44,571 bases of DNA from DRLZ01 sp036478815. Lineage in GTDB: Bacteria > Pseudomonadota > Gammaproteobacteria > Methylococcales > DRLZ01. The notes beneath the pieces were generated by a model. That model saw nothing but the letters and a program-made list of their open reading frames with translations, did not search any database and was not told the origin of the DNA. Of the stretch, positions 26,567 to 34,135 are shown in pieces. Numbering within the stretch: position 1 is the first letter of the stretch; each line of letters begins with the position of its first letter. The position numbers and the translations under genes were made by a program. Location of the stretch: positions 1-44,571 of the forward strand of contig JAZGEP010000054.1 in the NCBI GenBank assembly GCA_036478815.1, written 5' to 3'.

Positions 26567-27763
26567 TCAAATCAGTTTTATTCCTGCAAATCGACGCTTT
26601 CCAACCTGGTATACATGCTCACTCCCGGTTTTTAACACTTGCTTTGTATTGCTAACCCGCTCACCATCAATACGCACTGCACCTTGTTTCAACATACGTA
26701 GTGAGTCTGATGTGCTTTGAGTCAAGCCTGCATCTTTAAGCAGATTGGCAATTGCATAACCTGCATCTGGGGCAGTCAACTCCAACTGCTGAATATCATC
26801 AGGCATCGCACCATGTTTAAAACGCGCTTCAAATTCAGTCAGCGCATCTTCAGCGGCTTGCCGGTGATGAAATCGTTCGATAATCTCCTGCGCCAACAAT
26901 ACCTTGTAATCACGCGGATTTGCCCCATCATTACAGCTTTGATGCCAGTCATTGATTTCAGTCATTGGCCTAAAACTGAGTAACTCAAAATAACGCCACA
27001 TTAAATCGTCAGAGATGGACATAATTTTACCAAACATTTCATTAGCAGGTTCAGCAATACCGATATAATTACCCAATGATTTGGACATCTTCTGTACTCC
27101 ATCCAAACCCTCAAGAATTGGCATAGTCATCACGATCTGCGGTTTTTGTCCATATTGTTCCTGAAGTTGCCGCCCAACCAACAGATTAAATTTTTGATCG
27201 GTACCACCCAGTTCAACATCAGCTTGTAAAGCCACTGAATCATACCCTTGTATTAACGGATACAAAAACTCGTGAATCGCAATCGGCTGGTTACCACTAT
27301 AACGCTTATTAAAATCATCACGTTCCAACATACGTGCAACCGTGTGTTTGGCGGCGAGCTGGATCATATCTGATGCGCTGAACTCATTCATCCAATTCGA
27401 ATTAAATTGCACTGTGGTCTTGTCTTCGTCAAGAACCTTAAAAATCTGCTCCTGGTATGTACGTGCGTTTTCAAGCACATCGTCTTTAGTCAATGCTTTG
27501 CGGGTGATGTTCTTACCCGTCGGATCACCAATCATCCCTGTAAAATCACCAATCAGAAAAATCACCTCATGACCAACATCCTGAAACTGCTTGAGCTTAT
27601 TGAGCAAGACAGTATGACCAAGATGCAAATCTGGCGCAGTTGGGTCAAAACCAGCCTTGATTTTCAATCGTCGTCCGCTAGTGAGCAAATCCTTAAACTC
27701 TTTTTCAACCAGTATCTCGTGAGCTCCACGCGATAAATGTTCAAATTGTTCCATGTTATTCAT
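26567..27763 (-). CDS. tyrS: Tyrosyl-tRNA synthetase
   Basis: This class I synthetase charges tRNA-Tyr. It belongs to the ~400-residue subgroup seen in Pseudomonas and other gammaproteobacteria: KAGFDPTAPDLHLGHTVLLN holds the HIGH-type motif (HLGH), followed by FLIGDFTGMIGDPTGKNITR and the KMSKS loop (VQKMSKSLGNYIGI). A C-terminal S4 RNA-binding domain (LLKDAGLTQS..., VRIDGERVSNTKQVL) closes it. I start at 27763 (MNNMEQFEHLSRG) because the preceding 14 codons do not fit the family. Confidence 0.95.
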   Translation of the reverse strand: MNNMEQFEHLSRGAHEILVEKEFKDLLTSGRRLKIKAGFDPTAPDLHLGHTVLLNKLKQFQDVGHEVIFLIGDFTGMIGDPTGKNITRKALTKDDVLENARTYQEQIFKVLDEDKTTVQFNSNWMNEFSASDMIQLAAKHTVARMLERDDFNKRYSGNQPIAIHEFLYPLIQGYDSVALQADVELGGTDQKFNLLVGRQLQEQYGQKPQIVMTMPILEGLDGVQKMSKSLGNYIGIAEPANEMFGKIMSISDDLMWRYFELLSFRPMTEINDWHQSCNDGANPRDYKVLLAQEIIERFHHRQAAEDALTEFEARFKHGAMPDDIQQLELTAPDAGYAIANLLKDAGLTQSTSDSLRMLKQGAVRIDGERVSNTKQVLKTGSEHVYQVGKRRFAGIKLI

Positions 27764-27895
27764 TAATCGTCCCAGACAGTTTTCGCCATCATTTACCCAG
27801 AACATGTTAAGTTTTTTAAGGGAAATGAAGATTTATTGAGTGTTTGCAATGGCACGCAGTTGTACCAAAAAAAAGCACTATTATCTCACAGTCAG

Positions 27896-27926
27896 TTGAC
27901 AATCTTTACGTTACGCCTCGATTATT
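27896..27926 (+). promoter_or_regulatory. Candidate sigma-70 promoter for queA
   Basis: A perfect TTGACA (27896-27901) is followed 17-18 nt later by a weak ATTATT/GATTAT -10. It is the best promoter-like match between tyrS and queA. The half element H4 then lies in the presumed leader. Confidence 0.35.
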
Positions 27927-27948
27927 AAGGATGTAGTATTAAAAAAGA

Positions 27949-28004
27949 GGTAACTCTCAGCTTATCCTCTATTTTGTCCAATCGCTGTCTGGAAAGTGCT
28001 CATT
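27949..28004. repeat. Partial family H element, copy H4 (inverted)
   Basis: CTCAGCTTATCCTCTATTTT followed by GTCCAATCGCTGTCTGGAAAG and TGCTCATT is the reverse complement of the right half of H1. The other half is missing. It lies about 95 bp before the preferred queA start. Confidence 0.8.
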
Positions 28005-28098
28005 ATCAACAGATAATAATGCAATCGAGCATCGCAATTTTACCTGCTACGTTGTGTCAGATAAAATGGCATCTCATTACGGTCGATATGTCAAAGCC

Positions 28099-29124
28099 AT
28101 GCTACTGAAGCAAGATTACCATTACAATCTTCCTGAACACTTAATTGCCCAGCAGCCACTTTCAGAACGGAGTGCTAGTAAATTGCTGTGTCTAAATCGA
28201 GCAACTGGAGCGATTACGGATACTGTGTTCGATCAGATTACAGGATTTTTGAGAGCAGGTGATTTGTTGGTGTTGAATAACACACGTGTGATTCCTGCGC
28301 GTCTTTTTGGACACAAAATAACTGGCGGCAAGGTTGAGATTCTAATCGAGCGTGTTCTCAGTGACACCTTGATGCTGGTACAAATACGCGCCAGTAAAGC
28401 ACTGAAAACAGATCAGGAAGTTATTATTGCAAATCAGTTTAGAGTTGCGGTCACTGAACGCAAGAACGCGCTATATACACTACAAATGGTTAACAATTAT
28501 ACGATTGATCAAATGCTCCGTAGTGCAGGGCACATGCCTCTTCCTCCATATATAAAAAGGTCTGATACGTTAGATGATCAAACGCGTTATCAGAGTGTGT
28601 TCGCTGAGCAACCGGGAGCTGCTGCTGCGCCAACTGCGAGTTTGCATTTTGACCAAACTTTGCTGGATAAAATACACAATCAAGGGATTGAAACCGGATT
28701 TATTACTTTGCATGTTGGTGCGGGTACTTTTCAGCCAATACGAGTCAACAAACTCGCGGATCATGTAATGCACTCAGAACGTGTTGATGTTAGCGCTGAC
28801 ATTGTAGAGAAAATTTGTCAGACAAAAGTGCGTAAGGGACGTATTATTGCAGTAGGAACCACAGTGATGCGAGCTCTCGAAGCCGCTAGTTCGCAAGGAA
28901 AAATCAATCCTTTGCATGGCGAAACACAGTTGTTTATTACGCCTGGCTTCCGTTTCAACACTGTTGACGCTATGTTGACTAATTTCCATGTTTCTGAGTC
29001 TACGTTATTAACGTTGGTCTGTGCTTTTGGTGGTTATCAACATGTAATGAAGGCTTACCAGCATGCAATTTCTCAATCCTATCGTTTTTTTAGCTATGGT
29101 GATGCCATGTTTATCAGCAATTAG
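28099..29124 (+). CDS. queA: S-adenosylmethionine:tRNA ribosyltransferase-isomerase QueA
   Basis: QueA transfers the ribosyl part of SAM to preQ1 in tRNA, giving epoxyqueuosine. The sequence aligns from end to end with the E. coli enzyme: YHYNLPEHLIAQQPLSERSA, GDLLVLNNTRVIPARLFG, GHMPLPPYIKR, GAAAAPTASLHFD, TLHVGAGTFQPIR, FRFNTVDAMLTNFHVSESTL and the final YRFFSYGDAMFI. I start at 28099 because residues before MLLKQDYHYNLPE lack family support. In E. coli queA is followed by tgt; here a ykgJ-like gene follows after 6 bp. Confidence 0.95.
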   Translation: MLLKQDYHYNLPEHLIAQQPLSERSASKLLCLNRATGAITDTVFDQITGFLRAGDLLVLNNTRVIPARLFGHKITGGKVEILIERVLSDTLMLVQIRASKALKTDQEVIIANQFRVAVTERKNALYTLQMVNNYTIDQMLRSAGHMPLPPYIKRSDTLDDQTRYQSVFAEQPGAAAAPTASLHFDQTLLDKIHNQGIETGFITLHVGAGTFQPIRVNKLADHVMHSERVDVSADIVEKICQTKVRKGRIIAVGTTVMRALEAASSQGKINPLHGETQLFITPGFRFNTVDAMLTNFHVSESTLLTLVCAFGGYQHVMKAYQHAISQSYRFFSYGDAMFISN

Positions 29125-29130
29125 CTGGTT

Positions 29131-29415
29131 ATGTCTTTGAAACCAATGATGTCATGTCGTGCTGGATGCGGAACCTGTTGTATTGCTCCCACAATTACCT
29201 CACCAATTCCCGGAATGCCCAATGGAAAACCTGCTGGGGTTCGTTGTATTCAATTAAGTGCGGATAATGCCTGTCTCATTTTCAACGACATTCGTCGGCC
29301 TGCAGTGTGCAGTGCATTTAATCCTAGCCAGGATCTTTGTTTGGACTCGTGCGATCAAGCACTTAAAGTGCTCACTGATTTGGAGAAGGCAACTAACCCT
29401 GGTTCAACAACGTGA
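29131..29415 (+). CDS. YkgJ-family cysteine-cluster protein
   Basis: A 94-residue protein with the zinc/iron-chelating CxxxCxxCC-type signature: CRAGCGTCC at residues 9-17, then C39, C48, and C60, C69 and C73 near the end. It corresponds to the small YkgJ (UPF0153) family whose biochemical role is unsettled. Spacing of 6 bp after queA indicates co-transcription, which is not enough to assign a function in tRNA modification. Confidence 0.85.
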   Translation: MSLKPMMSCRAGCGTCCIAPTITSPIPGMPNGKPAGVRCIQLSADNACLIFNDIRRPAVCSAFNPSQDLCLDSCDQALKVLTDLEKATNPGSTT

Positions 29416-29438
29416 ATAAAAAATTCACCTATGACACT

Positions 29439-29599
29439 TCAGGACGTGCATGAAAAAACTTCGACAACTGACTTGTCTTGTTGTCCGTCTTCGGTGTTGC
29501 CACAACAGTTACATAGCTCACAATGCGCCTGTTGCTGCGCCTTGTAGACAAACAACAATCCTGCGCCAGTTGTCGAAGTTATTCCATGCCCGTTCCTTT
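29439..29599. repeat. Family D palindromic element, copy D3
   Basis: The palindrome runs from AGGACGTGCATGAAAAAACT to AGTTATTCCATGCCCGTTCC. The core on the minus strand is CAGGCGCATTGTGAGCTATG, TAACTG. The right inner arm ACAACAATCCTGCGCCAG is the same module found in C1, D1, C2, G3 and F. It begins 23 bp after the ykgJ-like gene. Confidence 0.88.
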
Positions 29600-29761
29600 A
29601 GGAATGGAATTTCAATAACTTTATTATCCTGACTTGTTCTTTTCCTCCTGCTAAAACGATCTCAAACGTCGTGTAGAATCACTAGAGTCCTCATGAGATC
29701 GTTTAATGAGAAGAAAAACGACTTCACCAGAATGACAAAGTTATTAAATTTCCATTCCTTA
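29598..29761. repeat. Palindromic element, family J
   Basis: Arms TTAGGAATGGAATTTCAATA and TTATTAAATTTCCATTCCTT bound this element. The inner arms contain AACGATCTCAAACGTCGTGT and TGAGATCGTTTAATGAGAAG. The apex is a degenerate core. It shares its first TTTA with the end of D3, so the two sit back to back between the ykgJ-like gene and gatB. Confidence 0.8.
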
Positions 29762-29905
29762 TTGGTAACAATTCGATGAATATGTCATCATTATCGTGCT
29801 GTAGTTATACATATAATTAGAGCTGATTTTAGTCAGATACTATCTGCTTTGAAATCAAAATCTCTCAGCATTGAGGTTGTTACCAAACAGAATATGGAGA
29901 TACAA

Positions 29906-31333
29906 ATGGAATGGGAAGTTGTTATCGGTCTTGAAATTCATGCCCAGTTAGCAACTGCGAGCAAAATATTTTCTGGCGCTGCGACTGCTTATGGTGCATT
30001 GCCCAATACTCAGGCTTGTGCGATTGATCTCGCGCTACCAGGAACTCTGCCTGTTCTGAATGCTGATGTTGTGAGAATGGCGACAAAGTTTGGTCTTGCT
30101 ATTGATGCCGAAGTTGCACCAATGTCTGTGTTTGCGCGCAAGAATTATTTTTATCCCGATTTACCCAAAGGCTATCAAATCAGTCAGTTTGAATTGCCAG
30201 TGGTCAAGAATGGCTATTTGATGATTCGTGTAGAAGACCAGGAAATGCGTATTGGTATTACGCGCGCTCATTTGGAAGAGGACGCAGGAAAGTCTTTACA
30301 TGAAGAATTCGAGAGCTCAACCGGGATTGATCTCAATCGAGCCGGAACACCATTATTGGAAATCGTCTCCGAACCAGATCTGAGATCAGCCAAACAAGCG
30401 GTTGCCTATATGAAGAAAATTCATGCGTTAGTCCGTTATCTGGAAATCTGTGATGGCAATATGCAAGAGGGGTCATTCCGCTGTGACGCGAATGTTTCAG
30501 TGCGTCCACAAGGTCAAACTGAATTAGGCACTCGTGCCGAAGTCAAAAATCTGAATTCTTTTCGTTTTGTAGAAAAAGCCATCAACCATGAAGTAGAACG
30601 CCAGATAGATGTCATTGAGTCGGGAGCTCAAGTCGTGCAGGAAACGCGCTTGTATGATTCTGGAAAAGATGAAACCAGATCGATGCGCAGCAAGGAAGAA
30701 GCCAATGATTATCGTTATTTTCCGGATCCTGATCTGGTGCCACTGCACATAGATCCAGAGTATATTGAAACAGTGCGTCAGAGTTTACCTGAACTGCCGG
30801 ATCAAAAGCGCCAGCGATTTATCGATGAGTACGCGCTTAGCAGCTATGATGCGGAAGTCTTGAGCGCGTCAAAACAACTCGCTGATTTTTATGAAGCAGT
30901 GGTGAGTGAATCAGCTTGTGATCCCAAGCTTTGCGCTAACTGGGTTTCTGGTGATTTTTCTGCAGCGCTGAACAAATCAGGTGTTGAACTTGCAGAGAGC
31001 AGTGTTCAGGCTCCTGCACTGGCGGGTCTCATCAAGCGCATAGAAGACAAGACGATCTCAGGGAAAATTGCAAAAGAAGTGTTTGAAGCCATGTTGAATG
31101 GTGAGGGCAGCGCTGACCAGATCATCGAACAAAAAGGACTGAAACAAATTACTGACAGCTCTGCAATTGAAGCCGTCATCGATCAGATTATTGCCGATAG
31201 TCCACAGCAAGTCGAACAGTATCGTAGTGGCAAAGAAAAGCTGTTTGGCTATTTTGTCGGACAGGTGATGAAGCAAACTCAAGGTAAAGCCAATCCCGCA
31301 CAGGTCAATCAAATACTTAAGTCAAAACTGTGA
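29906..31333 (+). CDS. gatB: Aspartyl/glutamyl-tRNA(Asn/Gln) amidotransferase subunit B
   Basis: GatB binds the misacylated tRNA and performs the kinase/transamidation step of GatCAB, completing Asn-tRNA or Gln-tRNA. The motifs WEVVIGLEIHAQL, FSGAATAYGALPN, RKNYFYPDLPKGYQISQFEL, HLEEDAGKS, DLNRAGTPLLEIVSEPD and MQEGSFRCDANVSVRP are all family blocks. A C-terminal YqeY-like domain ends in KANPAQVNQIL. I choose the ATG at 29906 because GGAGA sits just upstream and the protein then starts MEWEVVIGLE; an ATG at 29849 is in frame. gatC and gatA, normally upstream in the same operon, are absent. Confidence 0.95.
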   Translation: MEWEVVIGLEIHAQLATASKIFSGAATAYGALPNTQACAIDLALPGTLPVLNADVVRMATKFGLAIDAEVAPMSVFARKNYFYPDLPKGYQISQFELPVVKNGYLMIRVEDQEMRIGITRAHLEEDAGKSLHEEFESSTGIDLNRAGTPLLEIVSEPDLRSAKQAVAYMKKIHALVRYLEICDGNMQEGSFRCDANVSVRPQGQTELGTRAEVKNLNSFRFVEKAINHEVERQIDVIESGAQVVQETRLYDSGKDETRSMRSKEEANDYRYFPDPDLVPLHIDPEYIETVRQSLPELPDQKRQRFIDEYALSSYDAEVLSASKQLADFYEAVVSESACDPKLCANWVSGDFSAALNKSGVELAESSVQAPALAGLIKRIEDKTISGKIAKEVFEAMLNGEGSADQIIEQKGLKQITDSSAIEAVIDQIIADSPQQVEQYRSGKEKLFGYFVGQVMKQTQGKANPAQVNQILKSKL

Positions 31334-31365
31334 GTGGTTTTTCTGGAAGCTCGTCGCGATGAAAC

Positions 31366-31424
31366 ACTGGCCAAATTCAGTATTTGCACAGTAAGCCGTC
31401 TATTCTCGGGCAGTCTCCTTCTAG
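31366..31424. repeat. Partial family A element, copy A6
   Basis: Only the right half remains: GGCCAAATTCAGTATTTGCA, CAGTAAGCCGTCTATTCTCG, GGCAGTCTCCTTCTAG. It lies 32 bp after the gatB stop. Confidence 0.75.
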
Positions 31425-31455
31425 ATAGTCAACCGAATAGTTATCATTTGGATGT

Positions 31456-31624
31456 TTAGGAGTGAGGATTTAATAACTTTCCGATTTTGACTTGCCTTTT
31501 GATCCTACATAAACACCCATACTAATGGTTGCGTAGCCTGCTATGCGCCCATTTTATGAGTGCTCATGTGAAATCAAAATGCTACGCCATACTTCGGTAA
31601 CTTATTTAAATCCTCACTCCTTAG
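31456..31624. repeat. Family B palindromic element, copy B3 (inverted)
   Basis: The element runs from TTAGGAGTGAGGATTTAATA to TTTAAATCCTCACTCCTTAG, in the opposite orientation to B1/B2. The core on the minus strand is GGGCGCATAGC-AG-GCTACGCAACC. Its right end lies one base from the stop codon of the minus-strand DUF3144 gene. Confidence 0.9.
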
Positions 31625-31625
31625 G

Positions 31626-31934
31626 TTATTGGGGCTGCTCTTGCGCATTAGCATCTTTAGCTCTTAGTCCTGCATCTTCAGCAGCTTGTTTCTTGGTGTC
31701 CTGAATCGCTTGTAACTGATTTCGGTAGGTTTCAGCGACTTTTTCAACTCCTGGAGCCAACAGAAAACCGTTGTTGATACCGCCAGTTGCAACGTAGGTT
31801 GCATAGACCGCAGAAGCACTCATTAACGCAGCTGAAACGGCTTCCATTGGGTACTGTTTATCTTTTAGTTGATTGGCTAGCGCGATGAATTGGTTAACTG
31901 CATCATCATATTGTTGTTCTGGTGTCATTGTCAT
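31626..31934 (-). CDS. DUF3144 domain-containing protein
   Basis: A 102-residue soluble protein. The start YDDAVNQFIALANQLKDK and the Ala-rich helices SAALMSASAVYATYVATGG resemble the DUF3144 family of small helical proteobacterial proteins of unknown function. The tail (KKQAAEDAGLRAKDANAQEQ) is polar and probably disordered. ATGs at 31934 and 31928 both fit. It is divergent from the alanine symporter gene and no functional link is evident. Confidence 0.75.
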   Translation of the reverse strand: MTMTPEQQYDDAVNQFIALANQLKDKQYPMEAVSAALMSASAVYATYVATGGINNGFLLAPGVEKVAETYRNQLQAIQDTKKQAAEDAGLRAKDANAQEQPQ

Positions 31935-32058
31935 TGATTATTTTCCGTCGCTTCTTGCTTTATGAAATAGTGGATGTTTGATCAAACAAGCATTATACAA
32001 TGAGTTGCTGGCATGATATGTTCTTCGCCCTGGTTATTGTTTGAATTAAGGATAATCT

Positions 32059-33396
32059 ATGACCGTTTTCACTGAATTTCTTGAATCCGCCAGTCAACTG
32101 ATTTGGGGGCCGATAACATTAACATTGTTATTGTTAGTCGGAGTCTATCTCAGTCTTGGGTTAGGGCTAATGCCTTGGCGCAAAATACCGACTGCATTCA
32201 AATTACTTCTGCAGGGCAGGGTTGCCGATACCAGCAGTGGTGAAATACCGCCTTTTCAAGCATTAATGACAGCATTATCAGCGACTGTGGGGACTGGTAA
32301 TATTGCAGGTGTTGCCACCGCAATTGCTTTGGGTGGGCCAGGCGCCATCTTCTGGATGTGGATTACTGCTGCATTCGGTATGGCAACCAAATACGCCGAG
32401 GCGGTATTGGCCGTCAAATATCGTAATCAGGATCAGGCCGGGCACTATGTTGGTGGCCCCATGTATTACATCCGCAACGGTCTTGGAGAACGTTGGGTAT
32501 GGCTGGGCGGTTTATTTGCTCTGTTCGGAATGTGTGCCTCATTTGGCATTGGCAATCTGGTGCAAGCAAACTCTGTCTCAGAAGCATTACGTACTGCGTG
32601 GTCTATTCCCAATTGGTTGATAGCAACAGTGATGACTGTTTTAACTGCTGCAGTGATTCTTGGCGGGGTAAAGCGTATTGCTGAAGTGGCCAGCTTTCTG
32701 GTGCCAATCATGGCGGGTGTGTATGTCTCAGGTGCCTTGTATATTATCTTCACCCACATTTCAGAAGTACCAGCGGTGATACGTCTGGTTATCGACAATG
32801 CATTTAACGGAACAGCAGCGGTCGGCGGTTTTGCTGGCGCAAGTATGTGGGCGGCTATTCGTTTTGGTGTTGCTCGTGGCGTATTTTCCAACGAAGCAGG
32901 GCTTGGCAGCGCCGCTATTGCTCACGCTGCCGCACAAACCAAAGATCCGGTCAAGCAAGGCCTAATCGCCATGCTGGGTGTTTTTATTGATACCTTGATA
33001 ATTTGTACTCTGACAGCATTGGTGATTCTTCTGAGTGGGCTTTTTAGTTCTGGAAAGACCGGAGCTATGTTGTCTGTATGGGCCTTTCAGGCAGGCTGGG
33101 AAGGTGGTGGACAGATTGTTGTATTCGGTTTATGCGTATTTGCATTCACCACGATATTGGGCTGGAGTTATTATGGTGAGCGTTGTGCCCAATATCTGTT
33201 TGGCAGCAAAGTGATCATACCTTTCAGACTGTTGTGGATTATTATGATACCAGTTGGAACATACGGACAGCTGGAATTTATCTGGTTACTCGCAGATGTG
33301 ATGAATGGATTGATGGCATTGCCGAATCTGATTGCTTTGATAGGATTAAGTCCTGTGGTCTTTAACATAACTCGCCAATACTTTTCCAAATCGTAA
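32059..33396 (+). CDS. Sodium:alanine/glycine symporter (AGCS family)
   Basis: Inner-membrane amino-acid uptake protein of 445 residues with about ten to eleven hydrophobic helices. The AGCS signature region is clear: PPFQALMTALSATVGTGNIA, GVATAIALGGPGAIFWMW and FGMATKYAEAVLAVKYR. It is followed by GHYVGGPMYYI, FSNEAGLGSAAIAHAAA and the late helix FTTILGWSYYGERC. An AAGGA ribosome site precedes the ATG. Substrate (alanine or glycine) is inferred from family only. Confidence 0.93.
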   Translation: MTVFTEFLESASQLIWGPITLTLLLLVGVYLSLGLGLMPWRKIPTAFKLLLQGRVADTSSGEIPPFQALMTALSATVGTGNIAGVATAIALGGPGAIFWMWITAAFGMATKYAEAVLAVKYRNQDQAGHYVGGPMYYIRNGLGERWVWLGGLFALFGMCASFGIGNLVQANSVSEALRTAWSIPNWLIATVMTVLTAAVILGGVKRIAEVASFLVPIMAGVYVSGALYIIFTHISEVPAVIRLVIDNAFNGTAAVGGFAGASMWAAIRFGVARGVFSNEAGLGSAAIAHAAAQTKDPVKQGLIAMLGVFIDTLIICTLTALVILLSGLFSSGKTGAMLSVWAFQAGWEGGGQIVVFGLCVFAFTTILGWSYYGERCAQYLFGSKVIIPFRLLWIIMIPVGTYGQLEFIWLLADVMNGLMALPNLIALIGLSPVVFNITRQYFSKS

Positions 33397-33399
33397 TAT

Positions 33400-33567
33400 G
33401 CTAACTCGTACTAAGTAATCCAATACCTTACTTGTCTTTTGCTGACTTCTACGCTGCAACTCCGGTTACATAGCCAGCTATGCGCCCTCTGTTGTGACTT
33501 GAAGACTAACTGTATTTGATCAACAAATGGCCTGCGCAATCTGGTGGGTTATTTATTGCGAGTTAGC
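33400..33567. repeat. Family G palindromic element, copy G2
   Basis: GCTAACTCGTACTAAGTAAT at the left pairs with the right arm ATTTATTGCGAGTTAGC. The core on the minus strand is GGGCGCATAGC-TG-GCTATGTAACCG. It starts 4 bp after the symporter stop codon. Confidence 0.85.
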
Positions 33568-33677
33568 TGTCTGTTTAATTTTAAGAGAAGTGCGGACTAG
33601 AGCTTAAATGGTTCATCTGTGATTCTGCTAATCTGGGTTACCATGTAAACGCTGAATTTTAGTGTGCGGTTTTCAAG

Positions 33678-34070
33678 GGTGCTGATTCAGCATAATGCCC
33701 ATTATGTGGTCATTTATCTCGTTTAAGGTAACGCACTATAAATAACCCACCAGTATTGCGCAGGATTGTTGTTTGTCTTCAAGGCGCAACGTAGGGAGCA
33801 TAGCGGGCGATGTAACCGAAGTTGCAACGCAGAAGACAGGCAATAAGACAAGTAATACTGGTGAGTTATTTATTACGCGTTGCCTAAGGCTTGATTATTC
33901 ACTATGAAGGACATGAAGAAGATGAAGGAAAGGCAACGCTAATAGAGCAAGCTGCCCCATCTCCACTACAAATAAAGCGAGTACAACTCACTCTTGTCTC
34001 TTCTCTTCATGCTCTTCATGTTCTTCATGGTGAAATTAATAATATTGTATGGAATCAGCACCCCTGTTCA
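33678..34070. repeat. Family I element, copy I2, interrupted by element G3
   Basis: The left part GGTGCTGATTCAGCATAATG...TCTCGTTTAA and, after G3, GGCTTGATTATTCACTATGAAGGACATGAAGA together match the left arm of I1. The right arm has TCTTCATGTTCTTCATGGTG and ends TATGGAATCAGCACCCC. In I1 the two left parts are contiguous (GTTTAAGACTTGATTTTTCA), so G3 is a later insertion. Confidence 0.82.
33722..33887. repeat. Family G palindromic element, copy G3
   Basis: The element runs from TTAAGGTAACGCACTATAAA to TTATTACGCGTTGCCTAA. The interior has ATTGCGCAGGATTGTTGTTT and core GGGAGCATAGC-GG-GCGATGTAACCG. Comparison with the uninterrupted I1 arm shows it entered at GTTTAAG, with TAA repeated at both ends, which fits a short target duplication. 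Confidence 0.9.
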
Positions 34071-34135
34071 ACAACACTATCTAATTGATATCCAGTCTGT
34101 TTCGGTATACATCTCAACCCAGAAAATTTAAAACG

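Noticed and set aside
27845..27865. Sigma-54-like site TGGCACGCAGTTGTA upstream of queA
   Set aside because: The spacing and the -12 GC do not fit the GG-N10-GC rule.
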